A stretch of DNA of 53,919 nt from contig JAMFSL010000056.1 in NCBI GenBank assembly GCA_026225275.1, positions 1 through 53,919 of the forward strand, given 5' to 3'. The position numbers and the translations under genes were made by a program. Within the stretch, counting starts at the first letter, position 1. The number at the start of each line of letters is the position of its first letter. The DNA is from Puia dinghuensis. GTDB taxonomy: Bacteria > Bacteroidota > Bacteroidia > Chitinophagales > Chitinophagaceae. Shown one piece after another: positions 35,961 through 44,062 of the stretch. The notes beneath the pieces were generated by a model. The model was not told the origin of the DNA and did no database searches. It was given only the letters and a program-made list of their open reading frames with translations.

Positions 35961-36304
35961 GATTCTATTCTATCGTTTTTCGTCGAAGGCTGACTGCTAA
36001 GCAAAAACACTACATCTTCCTCCGACTCATTTTTAATTTGATGCCGCAATCCGGGAGCAATTTCAAGCCCGTGCTGTTCCGGGACCTCGACACGCCCTTC
36101 TGCCGTGTAAAACACCGCCACCCCCTTCAAAATGAAGAAGAACTGGCGCGCAAAAACATGATAATGCTCCCGCTCCGCCGTATGGGCCGGCATCTTCTCC
36201 ATCTTTACCGAAAGATCCGCCGCATCCACCAGGTTCCAACCGTCACAGTGATCGCCCCACAAATAGTGGCTCAGCGGATGTTCCCTGGATACGACCGGGT
36301 TCAT
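35957..36304 (-). CDS. Cupin-domain protein inside the arg operon
   Basis: This 115-residue single-domain cupin has EHYHVFARQFFFILKG (46-61), giving His47, His49 and Gln54, and a late RHQI (87-90) with the last metal ligand. Cupins of this size are either metal-dependent enzymes or small-molecule binding proteins. It overlaps argG by 4 bases at its start and argC by 4 bases at its end, so it is translated as part of the arg operon. I know no defined step of arginine synthesis that needs it; a metabolite-binding role is a guess. Confidence 0.8.
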   Translation of the reverse strand: MNPVVSREHPLSHYLWGDHCDGWNLVDAADLSVKMEKMPAHTAEREHYHVFARQFFFILKGVAVFYTAEGRVEVPEQHGLEIAPGLRHQIKNESEEDVVFLLSSQPSTKNDRIES

Positions 36305-37497
36305 TCGGCTGTATCGTTGATCTTGTGATAAATACTGGACTGGTTGCCAAAGATCTTTGCAAATCCTTTCACGTCATCCCCGCTCCAGCCTTTGTTCATT
36401 TCTCCGTAGCTGCCGAATTTGCTGCTCATCAGATCGTGATCGCTTTCGATACCGGTAATAGTATAACGATAGGGTTGCAGCGTGACAAAGACTTTACCGG
36501 TGACCGTAGCCTGCGTGTCTTCCAGGAATTTTTCAATGTTGCGCATGGTGGGGTCCAGCATCTGCCCCTCATGCAACCAGTTACCATACCAGCTGCTCAG
36601 CTGATCCTTCCAGTATAATTGCCATTTGGTCAGCGTATGCTTTTCCAGTAGGTGGTGCGCTTTGATGATGATGATCGGGGCCGCTGCTTCGAAGCCGACC
36701 CTGCCCTTGATACCGATTATCGTATCGCCTACGTGAATGTCCCTTCCTACACCATAGGGTTGGGCAATAGCCTGCAGATGCTGTATCGCGGCAACCGGGC
36801 TGCCGAATTTTTGTCCGTCGATAGCCCGCAGTTCCCCTTTTTCGAATTCCAGTTCCAGGTGCCGCACGCCGGTCTCCGTAACAGGTGTTGGCCACGCATC
36901 TTCCGGCAGATAATCCTTTGAGGTCAATGTTTCCTTACCACCGACGGAAGTGCCCCAGAGACCCTTGTTGATGCTGTATTTGGCTTTTGCCGCATTGATT
37001 TCTACGCCGTTTTCCTTGAGAAAGGCAAGCTCTTCCTCGCGGCTGAGCCGCAGGTCACGGATAGGGGTGATGATCTCCACTCCGGGCAGCATGCTTTGGA
37101 AAACCATGTCGAACCGCACCTGGTCATTACCGGCTCCGGTGCTGCCATGCGCTACGGCTGTAGCACCAGTCTTTTTGACGTGCTCGGCAACTGCAATGGC
37201 CTGCACCATCCTTTCCGCACTCACGCTGAGAGGATAGGTCGCATTTTTCAGCACATTACCGAATATGAGGTATTTGATACAGTTCTCGTAGTAATCCTTT
37301 GTGACATCCACGCATTCGAAGGAGGCAACCCCAAGGCTTTTTGCCCGGGCGGCGATCTGTTCGATCTCTTCGGCGCTGAACCCACCGGTATTTACGGTCA
37401 GGGCATGGATTTCGAAATTCCTGACCTTTTGCAGGTAGACCGCACAATAAGTAGTATCCAATCCGCCGCTGTAGGCTAAGACGACTTTACCGCTCAT
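36301..37497 (-). CDS. argG: Argininosuccinate synthase
   Basis: ArgG joins citrulline and aspartate with ATP. From ATG 37497 the protein has 398 residues and opens with MSGKVVLAYSGGLDTTYC, the PP-loop ATP motif (AYSGGLDT at 8-15). The segment TGAGNDQVRFD is another family hallmark. Upstream in-frame Met codons are ignored because the additional N-terminus overlaps the GNAT gene and has no family match. It overlaps the cupin gene by 4 bases and starts 16 bases after the GNAT gene. Confidence 0.96.
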   Translation of the reverse strand: MSGKVVLAYSGGLDTTYCAVYLQKVRNFEIHALTVNTGGFSAEEIEQIAARAKSLGVASFECVDVTKDYYENCIKYLIFGNVLKNATYPLSVSAERMVQAIAVAEHVKKTGATAVAHGSTGAGNDQVRFDMVFQSMLPGVEIITPIRDLRLSREEELAFLKENGVEINAAKAKYSINKGLWGTSVGGKETLTSKDYLPEDAWPTPVTETGVRHLELEFEKGELRAIDGQKFGSPVAAIQHLQAIAQPYGVGRDIHVGDTIIGIKGRVGFEAAAPIIIIKAHHLLEKHTLTKWQLYWKDQLSSWYGNWLHEGQMLDPTMRNIEKFLEDTQATVTGKVFVTLQPYRYTITGIESDHDLMSSKFGSYGEMNKGWSGDDVKGFAKIFGNQSSIYHKINDTAE

Positions 37498-37513
37498 GAC
37501 TGTTGACTGAATT

Positions 37514-38284
37514 TTAGAAGTGAAAGAAAGTATGAAAGAGGGATTTGGACCGTCCGCCGCCATGGCCACCGTTGCGCTGACCGCCATTCTCACCGTTTCC
37601 GCCATGACGACCGCCATTCCCGGGTTCCTCGTCGTGATGACGGAGGAAGGGGGCCAGGAGCTTCCAATGCTTGATTTGCATAAACCGTTCGTATAGCTTG
37701 GAATGCTTCTTAAAGTCCTGGGTAGTCTCTTCCGGCTCATAATGATCCTTGGGATCATATAGCATGGCCGTACACATACAGTTCTTCCGGTCCTTGCTCA
37801 TGAGGATCTCATAATTGACGCAGCTCTTGCAGCCCGCCCAGAAGGCATCGTCCTGGGTCAGCTCAGAATAGGTGACCGGTTCATAGCCCAGTTCAGAATT
37901 GATCTTCATGACGGCCAGACCCGTAGTCAGCCCGAAGATCTTGGCCTCAGGAAAGGTGTGCCGGCTGAGCTCGAAGATTTTCTTCTTGATCATTTTCGCC
38001 AGCCCGCTCTTCCGGAAGGCCGGGGACACGATCAGCCCCGAATTGGCGACATAATCACCATGGCTCCAGGTCTCGATATAGCAGAACCCCGCCCAGACTC
38101 CTTCCTCCGTAAAGGCGATCACTGCCTTGCCTTCGCGCATCTTCTGCTGGAGATAGTCCGGACTCCTTTTGGCAATGCCCGTGCCCCTGGCCTTGGCCGA
38201 AGATTCCATTTCGTCACAGATGATCCGGGCAAAATCCTGGTGGGTTTCGTCGGCTATAATTATCTTAAACTGTTGATTTTCCAT
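37514..38284 (-). CDS. GNAT acyltransferase, probable first step (ArgA-like) of arginine synthesis
   Basis: The 256-residue protein has a GNAT core with acyl-CoA site SPAFRKSGLAKMIKKKIFEL (87-106) and then a Cys-rich module: Cys152, Cys155, Cys169 and Cys171, probably zinc-binding. This arrangement is found in Bacteroidota arg operons next to argG, and such genes have been proposed as the missing N-acyl- (probably succinyl-) glutamate synthase. The last 36 residues are Gly, Asn and His-rich and look specific to this lineage. It is the first gene of the arg operon. The synthase role is an inference from position and family. Confidence 0.8.
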   Translation of the reverse strand: MENQQFKIIIADETHQDFARIICDEMESSAKARGTGIAKRSPDYLQQKMREGKAVIAFTEEGVWAGFCYIETWSHGDYVANSGLIVSPAFRKSGLAKMIKKKIFELSRHTFPEAKIFGLTTGLAVMKINSELGYEPVTYSELTQDDAFWAGCKSCVNYEILMSKDRKNCMCTAMLYDPKDHYEPEETTQDFKKHSKLYERFMQIKHWKLLAPFLRHHDEEPGNGGRHGGNGENGGQRNGGHGGGRSKSLFHTFFHF

Positions 38285-38401
38285 GATGCTAATACTCTAA
38301 ACTCTTAATGATGAATATTCCTCCATTGATGCCATTACAAAGCCAATGGCTGGATGAGATGGTGCTCCTTAACAATACGGGAACGCTATAGTGTAGATGT
38401 A

Positions 38402-38530
38402 TCAACGTCGTACCCAAAAGGGAATGGGACGAACGGAAAAAACTGTGCACAGCGGCGCAGCAAAAAACCCACGCTTATTGAAGGCGTGCAATATCACAAG
38501 ATAGCGTGATATGGGTGAGTTTTTTTTCAT
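38402..38530 (-). CDS. Possible 42-residue leader mini-ORF upstream of the arg operon
   Basis: ATG 38530 opens a frame that ends at TGA 38404-38402. It begins MKKNSPISRYLVILHAF and ends VRR. Arg occurs at positions 9, 20, 34, 41 and 42. It lies between the putative promoter and the first arg gene and overlaps the terminator-like fold. A second tiny frame of 15 residues precedes it (38585-38538). Nothing proves translation; an Arg-dependent leader peptide is only one reading. Confidence 0.25.
   Translation of the reverse strand: MKKNSPISRYLVILHAFNKRGFFAAPLCTVFSVRPIPFWVRR
38462..38527. terminator. Terminator-like branched fold in the arg leader
   Basis: Two hairpins are side by side: CACGC (38470-38474) with GCGTG (38484-38488), and ATATCAC (38491-38497) with GTGATAT (38506-38512). 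They are enclosed by A6 at 38462 and T8 at 38520. On the minus strand the first hairpin is followed by T6, so the fold could end or attenuate arg transcription; on the plus strand the T8 run could do the same. Confidence 0.5.
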
Positions 38531-38618
38531 TTCAGTGTTAGATGAAAATGTTGAAAATCATTTTTTCCAACGCAAAGAAACACATTTTTCCAGATCTAAG
38601 GGGATTAAAATATGAATT

Positions 38619-38645
38619 TTACGCAAATTTTACCCTTTGCGTTAA
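38619..38645. promoter_or_regulatory. Inverted-repeat operator candidate over the arg operon promoter
   Basis: TTACGCAAA (38619-38627) and TTTGCGTTAA (38636-38645) are inverted around an 8-base centre. A third copy, AACGCAAAG, lies at 38569-38577. On the minus strand the repeat covers a TAAAATTTG sequence that resembles the -7 element of the arg operon (one base too long in the spacer). A regulator binding here could block it. The protein is not identified. Confidence 0.5.
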
Positions 38646-38724
38646 GATTTCCCTAAATGCCTGTATAACAAGCAGCAAGGACCAGGTTGCCGGCATCTTA
38701 AACCGTTAAGCCAATAAACCTGTT
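38646..38724. other. Remaining noncoding DNA before the FtsX-type permease
   Basis: Together with the operator, terminator-like fold and mini-ORF entries this makes up the 440-base gap between two divergent genes. I see no further gene here and no convincing promoter for the permease gene. Confidence 0.4.
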
Positions 38725-41067
38725 ATGCCAGCTAACTACCTGAAAATTACTGCCCGCCGGCTGCTCCGGCAAAAAACCATCTCGCTGATCAATATTTTTG
38801 GCCTGTCCGTCGGCCTCGCCGCCTGCCTGCTGATCTATTTGTACGTCGACCACGAACTCAGCTATGACAAGTATCACCCCAACGCAGACCGCGTGGCCCG
38901 GTTGACCACCATTATCCATAGTGCGGGGTCGGATGTCAACGTAGCGCTGGCTCCTTTCCCTGCTGGAACCAACCTGCTCCGCTCCTTTCCGGAAGTGCAG
39001 GCAGTCGCCAGGGTGGACGACGAAAGCAATCTTGTCGTCAAGGCAGGGACCGAGATTTCTTCCCCCAAGAACTTCTATTTCTCGGAACCCGCCGTCTTCT
39101 CCATCTTCGGCTTTACTTTTATCGAGGGAACCGCAGCCGGCGCGCTGTCGGCGCCGAATTCAGTGGTCCTTTCCCGATCCCAGGAAAAAAAATATTTCGG
39201 CAGCCAGCCCGCTCTCGGCAAGATACTGGAGTGTAATCGCAAACCTTGTCGGGTAACCGCCGTCTTCGCCGACCAGCCGGCTAATACCGATCTCAGGATC
39301 GAAGGCCTCCTGTCCAAAGACTTTTCTGACGAAAGCTGGCTCGCGGACGATTTTGCCATGACCTACGTCCTGTTTCGCCAAAAACCCGACCTGTCGCTGT
39401 TCAATCAGCACCTGGCGCGGCTGACGGCGCTTGCTCAACCCAGCCTGGACGAAAATGCAGGAAAAGGTTGGCGGTTGAATTTCCATGCCGAGGCCCTGAC
39501 CGACGTCCATTTCAGCAAGGGCCATCTGGGTGATACGCCCAAAGGTGACCGGCAATTCGACCGCGTCTTCTCGGCCCTTGCCATCATCATCCTGCTGATC
39601 GCCCTGTTGAATTACATCAATCTCGCAACGGCCCGGGCCGCCGAAAGGGCTAAAGAAGTAGGCGTGCGCAAGGTCATCGGAGCAACACCGCACGCGCTCC
39701 TGGGTCAGTTCCTCGGGGAATCAGCGGTACTGGTGACCATTGCCTGGCTCGTTGCCATTGGGCTGGTAGACCTGACGCTTCCTCTTTTCGACCGGCTGCT
39801 CGATACCGAATTGTCATGGACAGGCTGGACCACCATCCTCATCCCCATCCTGCTCTTTCCACTGACGGTGCTGCTGGCAGGCGGCTATCCCGCCCTGGTC
39901 CTCTCGCGCTTCCGGCCCATTCTTGTGCTGAAGGGCACGGTTACCGGAACTGCCAAGGGCGCCAGCCTCCGCAAGATCCTGACCGTCGCTCAATTCGTCA
40001 TCGCGCTGGCCATGCTCGCCGGGGTCGTCGTCTTCTACGGTCAAATGCAGTTTATGCAACATCGGGACCTGGGCCTCGACCAGCGAGAGGTATTGCATAT
40101 CGCAATGCCCGACGATTCCATAGCTGCTCAGGCAGCTCCGGCTTTTTATCAGGCCCTGCGCCGGGAGTCGGGTGTCAGGGGCGTGTCGGTAGGCAGCGGC
40201 CTGCCTACCAATGGAGTCGGCATGAATGGCTTCGAAGTCAATACGGGGGGAAAGAAAAGACAAGTATTGTGTAATTCATTCTTTATAGACCCTCAATTTC
40301 TTTCCCTTCTGCACGTCTCCCTGGCCGAAGGCCGCAACTACTCAGACAGCATGGCTACCGACCGCACGAACAACTACATCGTCAACCAGGCCTTTGTCCG
40401 TTCAATGGGCTGGAGCAGCGGCCTCGGTCAGACCCTTGGCATTGATAACAAGGCCAAAATCATTGGCGTGGTCAAAGACTTCTTCTGGACATCCCTCCAC
40501 AACTCGATCGCTCCCGCCATTCTGATCTATAAGACAGATCCGCCGCATGCCGTACTGGTGAAGACATCCCCGTCGGAAATCCCGCGCCTCAAACAACTCT
40601 GGAAAAACTCCTTCCCGTCGTCACCTTTCGAATATTGGTTCATGGATGAATCCTTCAACGCGCAGTACAAAAGTGACCGGACTACCCAATTTCTCTTTAA
40701 TGGCTTCGCCGGCCTGGCCATCCTTATTTCCTGCCTGGGCCTATATGGCCTGGTCTCCCTCATCACTCTGCAACGAACCAAAGAGATCGGCATCCGAAAA
40801 GTACTGGGTGCCACACTCTCCCGGCTGCTTTTGCTGCTGTCTGCTGACCAGCTATGGCTCGTCGGCTGGGCTGCCCTGATAGCACTGCCACTGGCGGCAT
40901 GGGGCGCACAACGTTGGCTGTCCACCTATGCCTATCATACCTCGCTAAACGTCTGGATGTTCGTGCTGCCGGTAGCAACTCTGCCGCTCCTGACCCTGAC
41001 CGTCACCGGCTACCGGATTGTCCGCGCGGCGCTGGCGAACCCGACAAAGAGCCTGAGGTCCGAGTAG
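38725..41067 (+). CDS. MacB/FtsX-type ABC transporter permease
   Basis: This 780-residue inner-membrane protein has two FtsX-like halves: an N-terminal helix (about 21-43), a MacB-type periplasmic domain, three helices (about 285-400), a second periplasmic domain and three C-terminal helices. The coupling segments RAKEVGVRKVIGATPHALL and RTKEIGIRKVLGATLSRLL appear in the two halves. Such permeases are common in Bacteroidota and are used for drug, peptide or lipid export. No ATPase gene is adjacent. It is transcribed divergently from the arg operon. Confidence 0.88.
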   Translation: MPANYLKITARRLLRQKTISLINIFGLSVGLAACLLIYLYVDHELSYDKYHPNADRVARLTTIIHSAGSDVNVALAPFPAGTNLLRSFPEVQAVARVDDESNLVVKAGTEISSPKNFYFSEPAVFSIFGFTFIEGTAAGALSAPNSVVLSRSQEKKYFGSQPALGKILECNRKPCRVTAVFADQPANTDLRIEGLLSKDFSDESWLADDFAMTYVLFRQKPDLSLFNQHLARLTALAQPSLDENAGKGWRLNFHAEALTDVHFSKGHLGDTPKGDRQFDRVFSALAIIILLIALLNYINLATARAAERAKEVGVRKVIGATPHALLGQFLGESAVLVTIAWLVAIGLVDLTLPLFDRLLDTELSWTGWTTILIPILLFPLTVLLAGGYPALVLSRFRPILVLKGTVTGTAKGASLRKILTVAQFVIALAMLAGVVVFYGQMQFMQHRDLGLDQREVLHIAMPDDSIAAQAAPAFYQALRRESGVRGVSVGSGLPTNGVGMNGFEVNTGGKKRQVLCNSFFIDPQFLSLLHVSLAEGRNYSDSMATDRTNNYIVNQAFVRSMGWSSGLGQTLGIDNKAKIIGVVKDFFWTSLHNSIAPAILIYKTDPPHAVLVKTSPSEIPRLKQLWKNSFPSSPFEYWFMDESFNAQYKSDRTTQFLFNGFAGLAILISCLGLYGLVSLITLQRTKEIGIRKVLGATLSRLLLLLSADQLWLVGWAALIALPLAAWGAQRWLSTYAYHTSLNVWMFVLPVATLPLLTLTVTGYRIVRAALANPTKSLRSE

Positions 41068-41102
41068 CTGCGAACCATCGCAGCCGCAATGGCATGACCG
41101 CG
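41068..41102. terminator. Hairpins between convergent permease and kinase genes
   Basis: CTGCGA (41068-41073) pairs perfectly with TCGCAG (41078-41083) around a 4-base loop. A second pair GCCGC/GCGGC follows. They lie in the 44-base gap between the convergent genes and can serve both. Confidence 0.5.
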
Positions 41103-41111
41103 GCAGCATCT

Positions 41112-42392
41112 TCAATTCTGATGAGGTAACGAAAAAGAAAAGACCGTACCGTTGCCCGGCTCACTTGTGAACAGTAGTGAACCGCCATTCTTATGCACGA
41201 GGTCCTGGCAGATCAGCAAGCCGAGCCCGGACCCCGCTTCCTTATTGGTGCCGGGTGACGTATAATAACTCTCGCCAAACAATAGCTGCTGCTTGTTCAG
41301 GGGAATACCGATACCGTTATCCTCTACCATCACTTTTACATAAGGACCCGTTACATCGCTTTTCACCCTGACGATCCCGCCCGATCCCGTAAACTTGATA
41401 GCATTCATGACCAGGTTCCTCAGAACGATTTTTATCGAACCTTCATCCGCATAAGCTGAACATCCCATGGGCACTTCGTTGATCAACCGGATATTCTTGG
41501 CATCCGCCATTCTTTCCAGGAACCTGATGGTCTGATCTGTCAGCCCGTGAAGGGATATTTCGTTCGCAACGAGCGCCGACTCGCGGATCTGACTCCGCGC
41601 CCAGGCCAGCAAATTGTCCAGCAGATCACTGGTTTGCTCCATATTCGCCAGTAAATCAGGTAAATGCTCGTTGAATTCATCAACAGTCATGGAAGATTCA
41701 CTGATTTCGCGCAGCAGCAGGATCATGCTGCCGATGGGCGATCTTAAGTCATGGGAGATAACAGAAAAAACTTTGTCTTTGACGGCATTCAGTTTCTTCA
41801 GTTCCTCCTTTTTCTGCCGGATAGATTTCTCGAACTTCCACACCTCGTATTTAATGAAATAAAGCGCCAGGAAAACGAACACCAGCCCGAAACTATAGTC
41901 GATGATCTCCAGTGTCCTATCAGGTCTGAACGAGTGGCTGGGCAAGAAAGGGCGCAGCGAAAAGTGAACGGCGATGATACACGACGTGACCCAACAAAAC
42001 GTCAATATGATGTGCCATCGGTGATGCAGGAAAAAGAAGATGAAGAAAAGGTAGAGAAAAAGGTAGATTTCCAGTTCCCTGTCCCCGGTCAGCCAGGCCA
42101 TCACTACAATCGCAGACGGAAAGCAAAGAAAGGAAATAACGATAGCCGTCCGGAAGAATTGCAGGAACATGCAAATCAGCATCGATCCGCAGATCAGCAG
42201 GGGAAGGGCATTGACAAACAATACAGATCCCGGATAATGATTAGGCGAACCGAACGAAAGATAGGCCAGCCTTAACAGCGCAATCAGCATCCCCGCTAAA
42301 TTGCAGCTGTTGAAAACTTTGGTTTGACGGCGATCATAGGCAGTCAACTGGTCCGTGATCCCAGCATTCAATAACCGTGCAGACAGGTTCAT
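41112..42392 (-). CDS. Membrane histidine kinase without adjacent regulator
   Basis: The 426-residue kinase has about six membrane helices (30-180), a coiled linker, then HisKA with His214 in FSVISHDLRSPI (209-220), the N box NLVMNAIKFTGSGG, EDNGIGIP and GSGLGLLICQDLV. The sensory part is all in the membrane. There is no response regulator within range, so it is an orphan kinase; its target is unknown. It lies 37 bases downstream of GGGP synthase on the same strand and may share its transcript. Confidence 0.9.
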   Translation of the reverse strand: MNLSARLLNAGITDQLTAYDRRQTKVFNSCNLAGMLIALLRLAYLSFGSPNHYPGSVLFVNALPLLICGSMLICMFLQFFRTAIVISFLCFPSAIVVMAWLTGDRELEIYLFLYLFFIFFFLHHRWHIILTFCWVTSCIIAVHFSLRPFLPSHSFRPDRTLEIIDYSFGLVFVFLALYFIKYEVWKFEKSIRQKKEELKKLNAVKDKVFSVISHDLRSPIGSMILLLREISESSMTVDEFNEHLPDLLANMEQTSDLLDNLLAWARSQIRESALVANEISLHGLTDQTIRFLERMADAKNIRLINEVPMGCSAYADEGSIKIVLRNLVMNAIKFTGSGGIVRVKSDVTGPYVKVMVEDNGIGIPLNKQQLLFGESYYTSPGTNKEAGSGLGLLICQDLVHKNGGSLLFTSEPGNGTVFSFSLPHQN

Positions 42393-42429
42393 ATTTTTAT
42401 CCAGGGTCAGTAGTTTAGCTCCAATATCG

Positions 42430-43182
42430 CTAGATGACCGCTACGGAATGTACGGCATCGGCCATCTCTTTGATCAGGGAAGCATCTTTTTCGATAGCAT
42501 TGCCGACGACGATGACATTAGCCCCGGCTTTACAGTTGAGATAGGCTTTTTCAGGATCACGGATACCTCCGCCCACGACCAGCGGAATCTCGATATGACT
42601 GGCCACACAGGCTATCATTTCCTCCCGGATAGGGTGCCTGGCCCCGCTGCCCGCATCCATATAGATCAGCTTCATCCCCAGCATCTCTCCCGCCATAGCC
42701 GTGCAAAGCGCAATCTCATTCTTATCGGCAGGAATGGGGCTCGCATTACTGATATAAGAAACTGTCGTCGGCGCACCCCCGTCGATGACCATATAACCGG
42801 TTGAAATGATTTCCAGCCCACTTTTTCTGACAGCAGGAGCCGAGATGACATGCTGACCGATCAGCAGTTCCGGATTGCGGCCGGAAATCAGGGAAAGATA
42901 AAGAAGACCGTCGGCATACCGCGAAACCCCCGATGGAGTACCAGGAAAAAGAATGACCGGAATACTGCAATTCCGCCGGATATGTTGTACTACTTCATCC
43001 AGGTGATTCGAAATGACAAGGCTACCCCCGACAAGTAAATAGTCTACCCCTGCCCCAACAGCAAGTGCGGTCAACTCATCGAGCTTTGACGCATTCACAT
43101 TGTCCGGATCTATCAGCACGGCGAAAGACCGCTGACCCTTATTTTTCTTCGCCAACAAGGATTCGTAAATAACTTTCTTCAT
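42430..43182 (-). CDS. Geranylgeranylglyceryl phosphate synthase family (GGGPS/PcrB)
   Basis: The 250-residue TIM-barrel protein belongs to the GGGPS/PcrB family, which joins a polyprenyl diphosphate to glycerol 1-phosphate. Motifs are LIDPDN (23-28), VGGSLV (51-56), LFPGTPSG (78-85), STGYMVIDGG (127-136), YMDAGSGA (174-181) and VVGGGIRDP (202-210). Archaea use it for membrane ether lipids; members are also known in Bacteroidota, where the product's fate is unclear. Prenyl chain length cannot be read here. The MEP gene dxs is in the same window at 22.5-24.5 kb. Confidence 0.88.
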   Translation of the reverse strand: MKKVIYESLLAKKNKGQRSFAVLIDPDNVNASKLDELTALAVGAGVDYLLVGGSLVISNHLDEVVQHIRRNCSIPVILFPGTPSGVSRYADGLLYLSLISGRNPELLIGQHVISAPAVRKSGLEIISTGYMVIDGGAPTTVSYISNASPIPADKNEIALCTAMAGEMLGMKLIYMDAGSGARHPIREEMIACVASHIEIPLVVGGGIRDPEKAYLNCKAGANVIVVGNAIEKDASLIKEMADAVHSVAVI

Positions 43183-43371
43183 TCGCTATTGCCTTGGGTA
43201 GTTGGACGGCGTCCAGTTAATGCAAAAATGCGAAAAGTTTTCCGCTTTAAGGGGCTAATTCGACGAAATAACCGGGAGGATGACCATTGGCAGACATAGA
43301 CATACGCAATATCCCCTGTTATATTTACGAAAATAACACATATCTTGGATTAACACAAGTCTAGCCCGCAA

Positions 43372-43659
43372 ATGACGCAGTTACACATATCAAACAACGA
43401 ACAACGACAACAATTCCAGGCTGAGATCGATGGCCAAATGGCATCCCTGGAATATCGGCTGCATGAAGGCAGGATCGTGCTGATGCATACCGAAGTGCCC
43501 CCGGCACTTGGCGGCCGGGGTATCGGGACCGCACTGGTAGAATATGCATTTAACTATGCCCGGACTCATCACCTGCCCGTAAAAATTTACTGCCCCTTCG
43601 TGGCCGCTTATGTCCGGCGCCATCCCGAACAGCAGGATATCGTAGTAAAGACTGATTGA
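43372..43659 (+). CDS. Small GNAT-like (YjdJ-type) acetyltransferase
   Basis: This 95-residue protein matches the short COG2388/YjdJ group of GNAT-like proteins. The acetyl-CoA signature GGRGIGTALVEYAFNYAR (about 47-64) is intact, followed by LPVKIYCPFVAAYVRRHPE, where the Cys is a conserved and possibly catalytic residue. The usual function is unknown; human GATD/NATD1-like relatives exist. It stands alone in a short plus-strand stretch. Confidence 0.85.
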   Translation: MTQLHISNNEQRQQFQAEIDGQMASLEYRLHEGRIVLMHTEVPPALGGRGIGTALVEYAFNYARTHHLPVKIYCPFVAAYVRRHPEQQDIVVKTD

Positions 43660-43811
43660 CCCATTTCGGGACGGTTTTCTCTCCCTGCGGGAAGGCCGAA
43701 ACAACGAATTGTCTCCTTTTCAGCACCGCTTTAGTAAAACAATTATTCTTTCTACAATTATCCCCTTACCTTTTCGTTATATTAATCCTAGAAACCCTAA
43801 AAGTGAAAAAC

Positions 43812-43937
43812 ATGAAACGTATCCTCCTCGCCGCACTCGTCATTCTTTCCGGAACCGTATTATTTTCTTGCAATCGCAGCGTGACCCCCGGACAGGCGGC
43901 AAGCAACCATTATTCCCATTGCAGGGACATGCGTTAA
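43812..43937 (+). CDS. Small predicted lipoprotein
   Basis: The 41-residue product begins MKRILLAALVILSG and has the lipobox LFSC with Cys20, then about 21 residues: NRSVTPGQAASNHYSHCRDMR. It would be attached to a membrane by a lipid after cleavage. A strong terminator follows 49 bases later. Function is unknown. It starts at ATG 43812; an in-frame frame upstream does not look coding. Confidence 0.6.
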   Translation: MKRILLAALVILSGTVLFSCNRSVTPGQAASNHYSHCRDMR

Positions 43938-43986
43938 GCATTCCATTGTCATAAAAATAAAGGTTTAGGACAATTTAATTTTGGAT

Positions 43987-44013
43987 CCACCCGCTGAAAG
44001 GCGGGTGGTTTTT
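43987..44013 (+). terminator. Rho-independent terminator after the small lipoprotein
   Basis: CCACCCGC (43987-43994) pairs with GCGGGTGG (44001-44008) around TGAAAG, followed by T5 at 44009-44013. This is a classical intrinsic terminator and supports the short upstream gene. Confidence 0.85.
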
Positions 44014-44062
44014 GATTTTCGCTTGGCCCATTTTCATTATTTTTACCGCAACTTCCAGCGGA

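Noticed and set aside
36301-37758. A longer argG starting upstream of 37497
   Set aside because: The extra residues overlap the GNAT gene in another frame and have no similarity to ArgG; the PP-loop begins right after ATG 37497.
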